From: an uncultured beta proteobacterium
GTDB lineage: Bacteria; Pseudomonadota; Gammaproteobacteria; Burkholderiales; SG8-41
Assembly (NCBI GenBank): GCA_903889565.1
Contig: CAISYC010000056.1
Span: 1-64,000, forward strand
DNA: 64,000 bases
Direction: 5' to 3'
The stretch's first letter is position 1, and every line of letters starts with the position of its first letter. The position numbers and the translations under genes are program-made. Under the pieces are notes generated by a model. The model saw only the letters and a program-made list of their open reading frames with translations. It ran no database searches and had not been told where the DNA came from. Below are positions 45,104-53,693 of this stretch, one piece after another.

Positions 45104-46075
45104 ATGCGTATCGCGCTGATCAGTTTCGCCGTGTTTTGTTTTTCCAGCTGTGCAATGGCGGCGCAGCCGCAGGATTATCCGAGGCGGCCGATCCGCATCA
45201 TCATCACCGTCGCGCCGGGCGGCGGTGCCGACATTACCGCGCGCATGATCGCGCAGAAACTGACCGAGGCCTGGGGGCAGCAGGCGATTGTCGATAACCG
45301 CCCGGGCGGCAACGGCATCGTCGGCATGGAAATCGCGGCCAACGCAAACCCCGACGGCCACACGCTGGTGCTGGGCACGATCGGACCGGTCGCGGTCAAT
45401 CCGAGTTTGTATGCGAAGCTGCCGTACGATCCGGTCAACGGTTTTGCGCCGGTCGCGCGCGCGGTCTCCGCGCTCAACGTGCTGGTGGTTCATCCTTCGC
45501 TGCCGGTGAATTCGGTGAAAGAGCTGATCGCGTATGCGAAGGCGAATCCGGGCAAGCTGAATTTCGGTTCCTCGGGCGTGGGTTTCGCCGATCACCTCGC
45601 CGGCGAACTCTTCAACACGATGGCCGGCGTCAAAATGACCCACGTGCCGTACAAGGGTGGCGCGCCGGCGATGATCGATCTCGTCGGCGGCAATGTGCAA
45701 TTGATCTTCGCCACGGTCTCGACGGCATTGACGCAGATGAAGGCGGGCCGCATCCGCGCGCTGGCGGTGACTGCGGGCAAACGCGTCGAGCAGTTCGCGG
45801 AATTGCCGACAGTTGCCGAGTCGGGTGTGCCGGGCTTTGCCGTCGACAACTGGTACGGCGTGCTGGCGCCACGCGGCACGCCGAAACCGGTCATTGTCCG
45901 GCTGCATGCCGAGATCAATCGTGCGCTCGAGCAGCATGATGTTCGCGAGCGCCTGCAGGTGCTCGGCATTTTTGCGTTTCCGGCGCCGACGCCCGAGGCC
46001 TTCGGCGATTACATCAGGAGCGAGATCGCCAAATACGCGCAGGTGGTGAAGTCTGCCGGCGCGCGCGTCGACTGA
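45104..46075 (+). CDS. Bug-family solute-binding protein
   Basis: This 323-residue protein starts at ATG 45104, 6 bases after GGAG. The signal peptide ends near CAMAAQ. Blocks: IIITVAPGGGADITARMI, IVDNRPGGNGIVGMEI, a PDGHTLVLG loop (GH as in the 1134-2090 protein) and THVPYKGGAPAMIDLVGG. Those shared variants suggest it is closest to that protein among the thirteen. It ends 11 bases from the convergent anti-sigma gene. Confidence 0.9.
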   Translation: MRIALISFAVFCFSSCAMAAQPQDYPRRPIRIIITVAPGGGADITARMIAQKLTEAWGQQAIVDNRPGGNGIVGMEIAANANPDGHTLVLGTIGPVAVNPSLYAKLPYDPVNGFAPVARAVSALNVLVVHPSLPVNSVKELIAYAKANPGKLNFGSSGVGFADHLAGELFNTMAGVKMTHVPYKGGAPAMIDLVGGNVQLIFATVSTALTQMKAGRIRALAVTAGKRVEQFAELPTVAESGVPGFAVDNWYGVLAPRGTPKPVIVRLHAEINRALEQHDVRERLQVLGIFAFPAPTPEAFGDYIRSEIAKYAQVVKSAGARVD

Positions 46076-46086
46076 ATCCTCCCGCG

Positions 46087-46839
46087 CTAGGGCTGCATCA
46101 GCCGCGCGAATTGTTCGAGGTCGGTGCGCTCGATATCCGAGATCGCCGCGTAACGCAGCCCGCTGTCAGCCCAGGTCGCCATGCCGAAGCCGCGCGCGGA
46201 TTGCAGCGCCAGCGCCTCGGCAGTGTAATCGGCGGCGCGCCACGCGAACAGGTTGATGACGTGATTGCGCTTGCGATAGACGATGGCGACGGTCTGGCGG
46301 TCGCCGACATGATCGAGACGCGCGCCCAATAGCGTGTAGCCGTCCGCCGACAGATCGCGCACCACCGGCGCGAAATCAATTTTGCCCTGCAACCACGGTT
46401 TGACCACATGCTGATTGGTCGAGACGACAGTGATCAGCCGCTGCGGATCGGTCAGCGAGGCGACGTGACTGGCAACCAGATGCTCGCGCAGCGAATCGTC
46501 CGGCAGCGGCCGCTCGATCCACAGGCCGGCGACGAGACCGACGGCAGCGGCAATGCTGGCGAAGGCGGCGGTTTGCAGCCATTGGCGATGGCGCGCCGGA
46601 GCGGGCGCCGGCAGAGTCGTCTGTTCGATGCGCGCAAGGATGGCCGCGCGCAACGCCGGTGGTGCCTCGAAGCGGGGAGCGTTTGCGCGCAGCTCGCGGC
46701 GCAGCGCGCCGCGTTCGCCCTTCAGCGCAAGGCAGGCGGGACATTCCGCGAGATGCCGGTCGATCTCGGTTGAAGTTGCCGCATCGAGCTCGCCGTCGAT
46801 CCACGCGTCGAGCACCTGCCGCATTCGCGTGCAATTCAC
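46087..46839 (-). CDS. Zinc-finger anti-sigma factor, membrane-anchored
   Basis: This 250-residue protein has an N-terminal ZAS domain with the HxxxCxxC motif (HLAECPAC near residues 29-36) that grips the sigma factor. One membrane helix follows near residue 90 (AAFASIAAAVGLVAGLW) and then a ~140-residue periplasmic sensor part. Its start overlaps the end of the sigma gene by 4 bases, so the pair is translated together. It should hold the ECF sigma inactive until an envelope or redox signal arrives; the zinc Cys pair makes oxidation a candidate signal. Confidence 0.88.
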   Translation of the reverse strand: MNCTRMRQVLDAWIDGELDAATSTEIDRHLAECPACLALKGERGALRRELRANAPRFEAPPALRAAILARIEQTTLPAPAPARHRQWLQTAAFASIAAAVGLVAGLWIERPLPDDSLREHLVASHVASLTDPQRLITVVSTNQHVVKPWLQGKIDFAPVVRDLSADGYTLLGARLDHVGDRQTVAIVYRKRNHVINLFAWRAADYTAEALALQSARGFGMATWADSGLRYAAISDIERTDLEQFARLMQP

Positions 46840-47369
46840 GATTGCCTCCTTGCGCCGGTATCCTGCATCGTTTTCTGCAAAAGATCGCGGCCGCGCGACA
46901 GTCGCGACATCACGGTGCCGATCGGCACATCGACGATTGCGCTGATTTCCTTGTACGACATTTCTTCGAGTTCGCGCAGCACGATCACCTCGCGGTATTC
47001 GGCCGGCAGGCCGGCGATGCAGGCGCGCACGCGCGCGGCGTCGGCGTTGCGTCCGGCCGCGGCATCGGGCGCATCGCGCTCGGCCGCCGGCAGGCCGTGT
47101 ATTTCATCGTCGAACGATTCATGGCGGTCATAACGGTTGCGCTCTTTGAGCAAATCAAAACAGGTGTTGCGCACGACCGCCATGAACCAGGCTTTGGCGC
47201 TGGTGCCGCTGTGGGTGTCGAAAAAACGGAATGCGCGCAGACAGGCTTCCTGCACTGCATCGTCGGCCGCGGGAGTGTCGCCGGTCAGCCAGCGCGCCAG
47301 ATTGTAGGCGGCATCGAGATGCGCCAGTACCGTCGATTCAAAACGCGCGCGCTTCGCCGGGTCGTGCAA
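46836..47369 (-). CDS. ECF-type RNA polymerase sigma factor
   Basis: This 177-residue sigma-70 family member of the extracytoplasmic class has region 2 (ADDAVQEACLRAFRFFD, KAWFMAVVRNTCFDLL) and region 4 (LPAEYREVIVLRELEEMSYKEIS, then GTVMSRLSRGRDLL). TTG 47369 follows AGGAGC. The gene is led by an ECF-type promoter at 47400-47426, whose match to the divergent promoter at 47451-47477 suggests that this sigma drives both its own operon and the opposite genes. Confidence 0.92.
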   Translation of the reverse strand: MHDPAKRARFESTVLAHLDAAYNLARWLTGDTPAADDAVQEACLRAFRFFDTHSGTSAKAWFMAVVRNTCFDLLKERNRYDRHESFDDEIHGLPAAERDAPDAAAGRNADAARVRACIAGLPAEYREVIVLRELEEMSYKEISAIVDVPIGTVMSRLSRGRDLLQKTMQDTGARRQS

Positions 47370-47399
47370 TCCACTGCTCCTTTTGCCCTTGATTCAATA

Positions 47400-47426
47400 A
47401 GACTGCGGCAGGCGGCAGTTTATTCC
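47400..47426 (-). promoter_or_regulatory. ECF-type promoter of the sigma/anti-sigma operon
   Basis: On the minus strand GGAATA (with AAC following) is a -35-like element and GTCT a -10-like element, exactly 17 bases apart. The same pair with the same spacing faces the other way at 47451-47477. The GTCT lies about 30 bases before the sigma gene start. Confidence 0.68.
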
Positions 47427-47450
47427 CGCGCGGTTGAGTTGGGCGGTCAC

Positions 47451-47477
47451 GGAATAAAACCGGGTCCGGCGCAGTCT
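47451..47477 (+). promoter_or_regulatory. ECF-type promoter of the metallophosphoesterase/cupredoxin operon
   Basis: GGAATA then 17 bases then GTCT on the plus strand, matching the divergent promoter in both elements, spacing and flanks (AAA after the -35, GCA before the GTCT). A leader of about 60 bases runs to the GTG at 47543. Confidence 0.68.
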
Positions 47478-47542
47478 GGCTTGTTTGAAGGCGGTAACAA
47501 CAGGCCGCCAGCGACCGATTTCCATTTCAAGGAGGATTACAC

Positions 47543-48439
47543 GTGGCCAAACAACGCGATGAGGGTTACAGCCGGCGCGATTTCATGCGGCTGGCCGGTC
47601 TGGGCGGAGTGGTTTTTGCCTCGAACCTGCCGGGATTCAGCCTGGCGGCGGGGCAGGACGATTTCTTTTTTGTGCAATTGTCGGACACGCACTGGGGTTT
47701 CGAGGGACCGCCGAACCCGGACGCGAAAGGGACGCTGAAAAAAGCGGTGGCGGCAGTCAACGCACTTGAACGCCAGCCGGATTTCATCATGTTCACCGGC
47801 GATCTCACGCACACCACCGATAGCCCGGTCGAGCGCCGCAAGCGGCTCGCCGAGTTCAAGGACATCGTCGCCGACATCAAGGTCAAGACGGTGCGCTTCA
47901 TGCCCGGCGAACACGACGCCTCGCTCGACAACGGCAAGGCCTTTCAGGAATTCTTCGGCCCCACCCATTACACCTTCGAGCACAAGGGCGTGCATTTCAT
48001 CGTGCTCGACAACGTGTCGGATCCGCGCGCCAGCATTGGCGACGAGCAGCTGGCATGGCTGGCCGCCGATCTGCAAAAGCAGCCGGCCGAGGCGCCGATT
48101 GTCGTGTTCACGCACCGGCCGCTGTTCGATCTGTATCCGCAATGGGACTGGGCAACGCGCGACGGCGCCAAGGCCGTCGAGTTGCTGATGCCGCATAAAA
48201 ACGTCGTCGTGTTTTACGGCCACATTCATCAGGAACACCATCAGATGACCGGCCACATCGCGCACCACGCCGCCAAGGGATTGATGTTCCCGCTGCCCGA
48301 AGCCGGCAAGGCGCCGACGCGCACGCCGCTGCCGTGGAATCCGGCCGAGCCGTACAAAGGGCTCGGTTTTCGCGGCATCGATACCGGGAGCAGAACCGCC
48401 GCCACTACGCTGACCGAGTTTCCGGTGATCAAGGCCTGA
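47543..48439 (+). CDS. Tat-exported calcineurin-like metallophosphoesterase
   Basis: This 298-residue protein has a twin-arginine signal (SRRDFMRLAG) at residue 10, so it is folded before export. The two-metal phosphoesterase motifs are in order: QLSDTHWG, FTGDLTHT, MPGEHD (N of the usual GNHD replaced by E), a His in VFTHRPL, and YGHIHQEHHQ. GGAGG precedes the GTG. A cupredoxin gene begins 4 bases after its stop. The natural substrate is unknown; a periplasmic phosphoester or a cofactor is possible. Confidence 0.87.
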   Translation: MAKQRDEGYSRRDFMRLAGLGGVVFASNLPGFSLAAGQDDFFFVQLSDTHWGFEGPPNPDAKGTLKKAVAAVNALERQPDFIMFTGDLTHTTDSPVERRKRLAEFKDIVADIKVKTVRFMPGEHDASLDNGKAFQEFFGPTHYTFEHKGVHFIVLDNVSDPRASIGDEQLAWLAADLQKQPAEAPIVVFTHRPLFDLYPQWDWATRDGAKAVELLMPHKNVVVFYGHIHQEHHQMTGHIAHHAAKGLMFPLPEAGKAPTRTPLPWNPAEPYKGLGFRGIDTGSRTAATTLTEFPVIKA

Positions 48440-48443
48440 CGCG

Positions 48444-48821
48444 ATGACGCGTTTTAAAACGGCGCTATGTGCCTGCGCATCGGCGTCGCTGCTCGCGCTG
48501 GCTACGCTGGGTGTTTACGTCAGCGCGCAATCGGCGGAACCGAAGGAAAAAGTCATCCGCATCACGGCGAAGCGATTCAATTACACGCCGGGCGAAGTGA
48601 CGCTGAAGAAGGGCGTGCCGGTCATTCTGGAGTTCCGCTCCGAGGACATCCTGATGGGGTTCACCTTGCCCGACTTCAATGTGCGAGAGGACATCGTGCC
48701 GGGCAAGGTGACGCGGTTGCGGCTGACCCCGGACAAGACCGGCAGCTTCGTTTTCCTGTGCGATGTCTTCTGCGGCAGCGGTCACGAGGAGATGAACGGC
48801 CGCCTCGTTGTCACCGACTGA
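48444..48821 (+). CDS. Exported cupredoxin with COX2-like copper motif
   Basis: This 125-residue protein has a signal peptide (to about VSAQSAE) and a single cupredoxin domain. The C-terminal motif CDVFCGSGHEEM fits CxxxCxxxHxxM, the CuA-type loop of cytochrome oxidase subunit II. The upstream His expected in a DxxHxF block is Met here (DILMGFTLPDF), so a complete CuA site is doubtful and a mononuclear or Cu(I)-carrier site is possible. It is co-transcribed with the metallophosphoesterase and ends 3 bases from the DUF748 gene facing it. Confidence 0.86.
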   Translation: MTRFKTALCACASASLLALATLGVYVSAQSAEPKEKVIRITAKRFNYTPGEVTLKKGVPVILEFRSEDILMGFTLPDFNVREDIVPGKVTRLRLTPDKTGSFVFLCDVFCGSGHEEMNGRLVVTD

Positions 48822-48824
48822 GTT

Positions 48825-51800
48825 CTACTTTGCCGACAGCCCGAGATCGAGCGTAACAACCTTGGCGTCGGGCTTGCTGACCGGATCGGCGGTGCTCTGC
48901 ACGACACGCGCGGCGTCGACGCCGGCGGCTTGCAATCCGTCGGCGATGGCCTGCGCGCGCTTGTGCGCAAGTTCGCCGAGCGTTTCCGGCGGCAGCGCCT
49001 GCGCGGCAACCAGACGACCGCCCAGCGCGCGGTAAAAGTCGCCGGTATCGGCAACATGCGGCTCGCCGCTGGTGAGGCGGCCGAGTTTATCCATGAGACT
49101 GAGCGCGGCGGGCGCCTTGCCGTCGGCGCCGACGCGCGATTTGTCTTTTGCTTCGGCCTCGCTGCGCAGTTTGTCGAGTTCGCTGCTGCCGAAGCGTTCG
49201 GCGAAGAGGTCGCGCATCGCCGCGCGGATGCGGCGGTCTTCGAAGTTAAGCGGTCCCGGCGGATCTTCGTCGGCAATATCGAGATTGGCGCGCTTGCCGA
49301 GTTCGCGCCGCAGCGCCGCGCGTTTGAGCGCGCGCGCATCGAGCTCGCTGTCGTAGCGCGCCGGCACCTGCAGCTTGAGTTCCGGCCGCTTGCCGAGCGC
49401 CTGCACGATGTGGGCGATTTTTTCGCGCTCCGGCGGCAGCAGCCGGCTCGATCCCGGTTCGAAAGCGATCTGGCCGGCCTCCTCGCCGTGGTCGCGCGAG
49501 AACAGCCGGCCGAGCAGGCGGAACGGCGCGGTGATGATGCCGGTGATCAGATTGACGATGGCCTTGTGGATGATCTGGCCGTAATCGAATTTCGGATCGT
49601 CGAGGTTGCCCGATACCGGCAGCGCGAGATCGATTTTGCCGTCGGAATCCTTGAGCAGCGCGATGGCCAGATTGAGCGGCAGATCGAGCGCGCCGGGGCT
49701 TTCGACCCGCTCGCCGAGGACGAACTGGTCGAGCACGATCTGGTTGTCGCCGTCGATCAGATTGTTGCGCACGCGGTAATTGAGATCGAGCGACAAACGG
49801 CCCGAGGCGACCTTGTAGCCGGCGAATCGCACGACATAGGGCGTCACCCGCGTGACATCGAGATTGCGGAACTCGAGTCGCGCATTGCTGCGGTCGCGCG
49901 GAATGAACGGGTTCAGCGAACCGGAGATCTTGGCGTAGCCGTAATCGTCGACGCGGCCTTCGATCGCAAGCTGGCTGCGCGTGCTGCGGTCGCTCGAAAT
50001 GCCGTTGAGCGTGCCGCCGAGTTCGTGAACGCTGGTGGCAAAACCGCCGGCAAGACTGTCATCGGAAAAATCGAGCGAACCGTCCTTGATGTTGATGCGG
50101 CGGATTGCCATGACGATGCCGCTGTTGCCGTCATCGGCCACATCGGCGGCGCCCGTAGCGGCCGGCTCGGGCACGGCCGGCGCAGGGGCAGGGACCGCTG
50201 CCGCGGCCGCAGGGCTGATGCCCGCCGCGGCAACCACGGCATCATTTTTCTTGATCGCGCGCTGCACATTGGTCGTCTTGTCGGTGGCGATCGCGTATTT
50301 GACGCGCGGCGCCTCCCACTGCAGGACGTCGACCTGCACTTGCAGCGGCGCGGTTTGCACGCGCAGCGTGGTGGTCGCCAGCGATTTCCAGCCGATCAGC
50401 GGCACGCCGGTCGGATCGTTGATCTGCAGCTTGCTGATGCCGGCACCGCCGCTGTAGACCAGCGCAGAGGGTTTTTTCGCGGTCTTGAGATTGCCGGCGA
50501 ACGAGACCTCGCCGGCGCTGAGCACGGCATTGGCGTAGCGCGAGATCAGCGGCTGCAACGGCGTGAGCATAATGCCGGCGGCGTTGACCTGCGCGTCGAT
50601 GGCGCCGCCCGGCGCGAGCTTGCCGCGCGTGGCGAGGGCGCCGCCGCTGGCGAGCGCCGCGGAAATATCGAAGCCGACGGGCTTCGAAAAATCGCCGGTG
50701 ACGTCGGCGAGTTTGATCGCGATATTTTTCAGCGCCGGCGCCAGCCCCAGCTGGCGGTCGTCGAAACTGACCGCGCCATGACCGAGGTCGATGTTTGCAA
50801 CGCCAATCTGCCATGGCGCCGACGGCGGCTCCGGTTTGCGCGGCACCAGCAGTCCGGCGAGATCGATTACGCCGTTTTCGTCGCGTCGCGCCCTGATTTC
50901 CGGCGCCTCGAGGCGCACTGCGCCGATATTGACCGTGCGCGCGCCCAGATCGAGCGCGATGCCGTCGATGGCGAGCAGCGCGAGCCTGAATAACGGCGCA
51001 TCGGCGCCGGTTGCCGTCAGCGCGAAGGATTCGACGCTGAGTTTGCCGTCCTTGACCTCGAACTTCGGTTTGCCGCCGTCGAGCGCGAAGCGGTAAGGCA
51101 GTTCGATGCTGGCGCGCCCGTCGGTGATGGCGGCATTGACGAATGCACCGACGAAGGGCTGCAGTTCGGGCAGCGCGCTGTGCTCGAGCGCCAGCGTGCC
51201 GGTGACGGCGAGCGGCGCGAGCGACAGGTCGCCCTTCCATTTGATCGAGGCGCCGCCGGGCGTGCGCGCCGACAGCGCATACGGGCCCTTGTCGTCGTCG
51301 AACGTGGACAACGCCGACAGTTTGAACGCCAGTTCCTCGAAGCGGTTCTTGTAGCCGGCCTTGCGGTCCTCGAAGGCGATGGTGCCGTGGTCGATCTGCA
51401 GTGCGTTGACGGCAATGCGCGGTGGCGCCGCCGCGGTGTCCGCCTTCGCCGGCTCTGCCGCCGGCTTGCCGCCGAGCGCAGCGAGATTGAGTTCGCCTTC
51501 GGGCGAGATGTCGATCGTGATTGAGGGCGCGTCAAGGCGGATTTCGCCGAAGACAAGGGCGCGCTGCGGCAGCGAACGCCATTCCACATCGATGACGGCG
51601 TGCTTGAAGCCGATCAGCGGGCGGTCGTCGCTTTCCTTCAGCACGAAGTCGCCGACTTCGAGCGTCAGCGAAAACGGATTGAATTTGATGTCGCCGACGC
51701 TGGCCTGACGGTGCAGCTGTTGATCGATCATGCGCGGCAGTTCGCGCTGTGCGTACCACGGCAGCAGCGCGAAGCCGGCGAGCGCATAGAGCAGCACCAG

Positions 51801-51875
51801 CAGTGCCGGCGCGACGACGGCGGCGATCAGGAATCTGCGCGTCAGGCGGCGCAGCGCGGGGGGCGGATTTGCCAT
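48825..51875 (-). CDS. DUF748/AsmA-like envelope protein
   Basis: This 1016-residue protein has one N-terminal membrane helix (LIAAVVAPALLVLLYALAGFALLPWY) and a long beta-rich periplasmic part with repeated FSLTLEVGDF, ISPEGELNLAAL and RINIKDGSLDFSDDSL blocks. These are typical of DUF748 proteins in the AsmA/TamB-like superfamily. Ala/Pro-rich linker near residue 560. The C-terminal ~200 residues (FEPGSSRLLPPEREKIAHI) resemble an OmpA-like start. The superfamily is linked to lipid or protein traffic across the envelope. It is a lone gene on its strand, 9 bases from the EamA gene upstream. Confidence 0.84.
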   Translation of the reverse strand: MANPPPALRRLTRRFLIAAVVAPALLVLLYALAGFALLPWYAQRELPRMIDQQLHRQASVGDIKFNPFSLTLEVGDFVLKESDDRPLIGFKHAVIDVEWRSLPQRALVFGEIRLDAPSITIDISPEGELNLAALGGKPAAEPAKADTAAAPPRIAVNALQIDHGTIAFEDRKAGYKNRFEELAFKLSALSTFDDDKGPYALSARTPGGASIKWKGDLSLAPLAVTGTLALEHSALPELQPFVGAFVNAAITDGRASIELPYRFALDGGKPKFEVKDGKLSVESFALTATGADAPLFRLALLAIDGIALDLGARTVNIGAVRLEAPEIRARRDENGVIDLAGLLVPRKPEPPSAPWQIGVANIDLGHGAVSFDDRQLGLAPALKNIAIKLADVTGDFSKPVGFDISAALASGGALATRGKLAPGGAIDAQVNAAGIMLTPLQPLISRYANAVLSAGEVSFAGNLKTAKKPSALVYSGGAGISKLQINDPTGVPLIGWKSLATTTLRVQTAPLQVQVDVLQWEAPRVKYAIATDKTTNVQRAIKKNDAVVAAAGISPAAAAAVPAPAPAVPEPAATGAADVADDGNSGIVMAIRRINIKDGSLDFSDDSLAGGFATSVHELGGTLNGISSDRSTRSQLAIEGRVDDYGYAKISGSLNPFIPRDRSNARLEFRNLDVTRVTPYVVRFAGYKVASGRLSLDLNYRVRNNLIDGDNQIVLDQFVLGERVESPGALDLPLNLAIALLKDSDGKIDLALPVSGNLDDPKFDYGQIIHKAIVNLITGIITAPFRLLGRLFSRDHGEEAGQIAFEPGSSRLLPPEREKIAHIVQALGKRPELKLQVPARYDSELDARALKRAALRRELGKRANLDIADEDPPGPLNFEDRRIRAAMRDLFAERFGSSELDKLRSEAEAKDKSRVGADGKAPAALSLMDKLGRLTSGEPHVADTGDFYRALGGRLVAAQALPPETLGELAHKRAQAIADGLQAAGVDAARVVQSTADPVSKPDAKVVTLDLGLSAK

Positions 51876-51884
51876 GACGCGATT

Positions 51885-52808
51885 CTAGCGCGCCAGCGTG
51901 ACGATCACGAGGCCCAGCGTCAGCAGCAGCATGCCGGCGACTTCGCGGCGCGACAGCTTCTCGCGGAACAGGCGACGCGAGACGACGTAGCCGAACAGCA
52001 GCTCGACCAGACCCAGCGTGCGCACGTGCGCGACCGGCTCGATGGCGACCGCGGTAAACCAGCCGACCGAGGCGGTGGCGCCCATGCAGCCGGCGAACAG
52101 CGAGGTGCGCCATTCGCGGCCGATGGCGACAAGGGTCTGCGGTGTGCGCGCGAGCAGCCAGCTGCCCAAGAGCAGGGTCTGGATCAACTGCGCGCCGAAC
52201 AGGATGATCGCCGCGATCATCGCAAAGTGGACTTCCGGCAGTGCAAAGCTGGCGGCGCGGATGCACACCCCGCTGAAGGCGAAGTTGGCGCCGCAGGCAA
52301 GGCCGAGCAGGGCGCTGCGCGTGGTCCAGCCGGTGAGCAGCGCCTTGAACGGGTGTTGCGGATCGGCCGGCGACAGCAGCATGACGCCGAGGGTGCCGAC
52401 GCCGATCGCGGTGGCCACCATCGGCGCCACCGCTTCGCCGAGCATGAAAAAAGCGAAGATGGCGACCAGCATGATGTCGGTCTTGGAGTAGGCCACACCG
52501 AGCGCGAAGTTGCGCTCGTGCATGACCTGCACCAGCAGCGCCGCAGCGACGAGTTGGGTGACCGCGGCGAGCACCACCCAGAGCAGGAACATGTTCGAGA
52601 GGGCCGGCCATGCGTTGTGGCCAAACAACGCTACCGCCGCCAGCCACAGCAGCGTGAACGGCAGTCCGTAGAGAAAGCGCACCAGCGTTGCGCCCAGCGT
52701 GCCGAGCGTTGCTGTCAGATGGCGCTGCGCGGCGTTACGGAAGGTCTGTGCGAAGGCGGCGCCGACGGTCAGCGCGATCCACAGCCACGACGGAATGCCG
52801 CTGTTCAC
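51885..52808 (-). CDS. EamA-like transporter
   Basis: This 307-residue protein with about ten membrane helices belongs to the DMT superfamily, with [19 protein letters not shown] in the first half and [21 protein letters not shown] in the second, the usual EamA end. Start overlaps the stop of the SDR gene by 4 bases, so the two are translated together. Possible metabolite exporter for the SDR product. It is only distantly like the other EamA protein at 36144. Confidence 0.85.
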   Translation of the reverse strand: MNSGIPSWLWIALTVGAAFAQTFRNAAQRHLTATLGTLGATLVRFLYGLPFTLLWLAAVALFGHNAWPALSNMFLLWVVLAAVTQLVAAALLVQVMHERNFALGVAYSKTDIMLVAIFAFFMLGEAVAPMVATAIGVGTLGVMLLSPADPQHPFKALLTGWTTRSALLGLACGANFAFSGVCIRAASFALPEVHFAMIAAIILFGAQLIQTLLLGSWLLARTPQTLVAIGREWRTSLFAGCMGATASVGWFTAVAIEPVAHVRTLGLVELLFGYVVSRRLFREKLSRREVAGMLLLTLGLVIVTLAR

Positions 52809-53560
52809 CCGCGGCCGACGAAGGGCATCTTGCTCGCCATGATGGTCATGAACTGCACGTTCACATCCAGCGGCAGGCCGGCCATGTAGGCCACCGCATC
52901 GGCGACCTGTTTGACGTCCATCATCGCCTCGACCCTGACCGTGCCGTCGGCCTGTTTGACGCCGGTGGACATGCGTTTGGCGAGTTCGGTCAGCGCGTTG
53001 CCGATGTCGATCTGGCTGCAGGCGATGTCATATTTGCGACCGTCGAGCGAGATCGATTTGGTCAGCCCCGTCACCGCGTGTTTGGTCGCGGTGTAGGGCG
53101 CCGAGTCGGGGCGCGGCGCGTGCGCCGAGATCGAGCCGTTGTTGATGATGCGGCCGCCGCGCGGGTTCTGCTCTTTCATCATGCGGTAGGCGGCTTGCGC
53201 GCAGAGGAACATGCCGGTGAGATTGACGTCCACCACCGACTGCCATTTTTCATACGTCAGGTCTTCAAACAGAATGCCGGGCGCATTGGCGCCGGCATTG
53301 TTGAACAGCACGTCGATGCGGCCGTAAGCCTCACGTGTTTTTGCGAACAGCGCATCGACCGAAGCGGGTTTGCTGACGTCGGTGGGCAGAGCAAGCACGC
53401 GCGCACCGGCGCCCGATTCGGCGGCGGTTTGTTCCAGCATGTCGGCGCGGCGGCCGGCGAGTGCCACGCAATAGCCGGCCTTGAGCAAGGCGAGTGCGGC
53501 GGCCTTGCCGATGCCGCTGCCGCTGCCGGTAACGATGGCGACCTTGTTCGATTCACTCAT
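52805..53560 (-). CDS. Short-chain dehydrogenase/reductase (SDR)
   Basis: This 251-residue classical SDR has [13 protein letters not shown] for NAD(P) binding, NNAGANAPG, an Asn in DVNLTGMF and the catalytic Ser...Tyr-x3-Lys in [23 protein letters not shown] 53560 is chosen because the family core starts two residues later; an in-frame start at 53593 adds an unrelated extension. Divergent from the GMC oxidoreductase gene by about 130 bases. The substrate is unknown. Confidence 0.9.
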   Translation of the reverse strand: MSESNKVAIVTGSGSGIGKAAALALLKAGYCVALAGRRADMLEQTAAESGAGARVLALPTDVSKPASVDALFAKTREAYGRIDVLFNNAGANAPGILFEDLTYEKWQSVVDVNLTGMFLCAQAAYRMMKEQNPRGGRIINNGSISAHAPRPDSAPYTATKHAVTGLTKSISLDGRKYDIACSQIDIGNALTELAKRMSTGVKQADGTVRVEAMMDVKQVADAVAYMAGLPLDVNVQFMTIMASKMPFVGRG

Positions 53561-53693
53561 GTGCGATCTCTGTGACGTTGGCGGAGCGCACATGATACTC
53601 CGGCGTGTCGTTGTCTAAGTGGTGACGATGCGGTAGCCTTCAGGCGGCCCCGCGTCGATGACGGGGCCTTCGAATTTTCCGGAGTGCGTGTCA

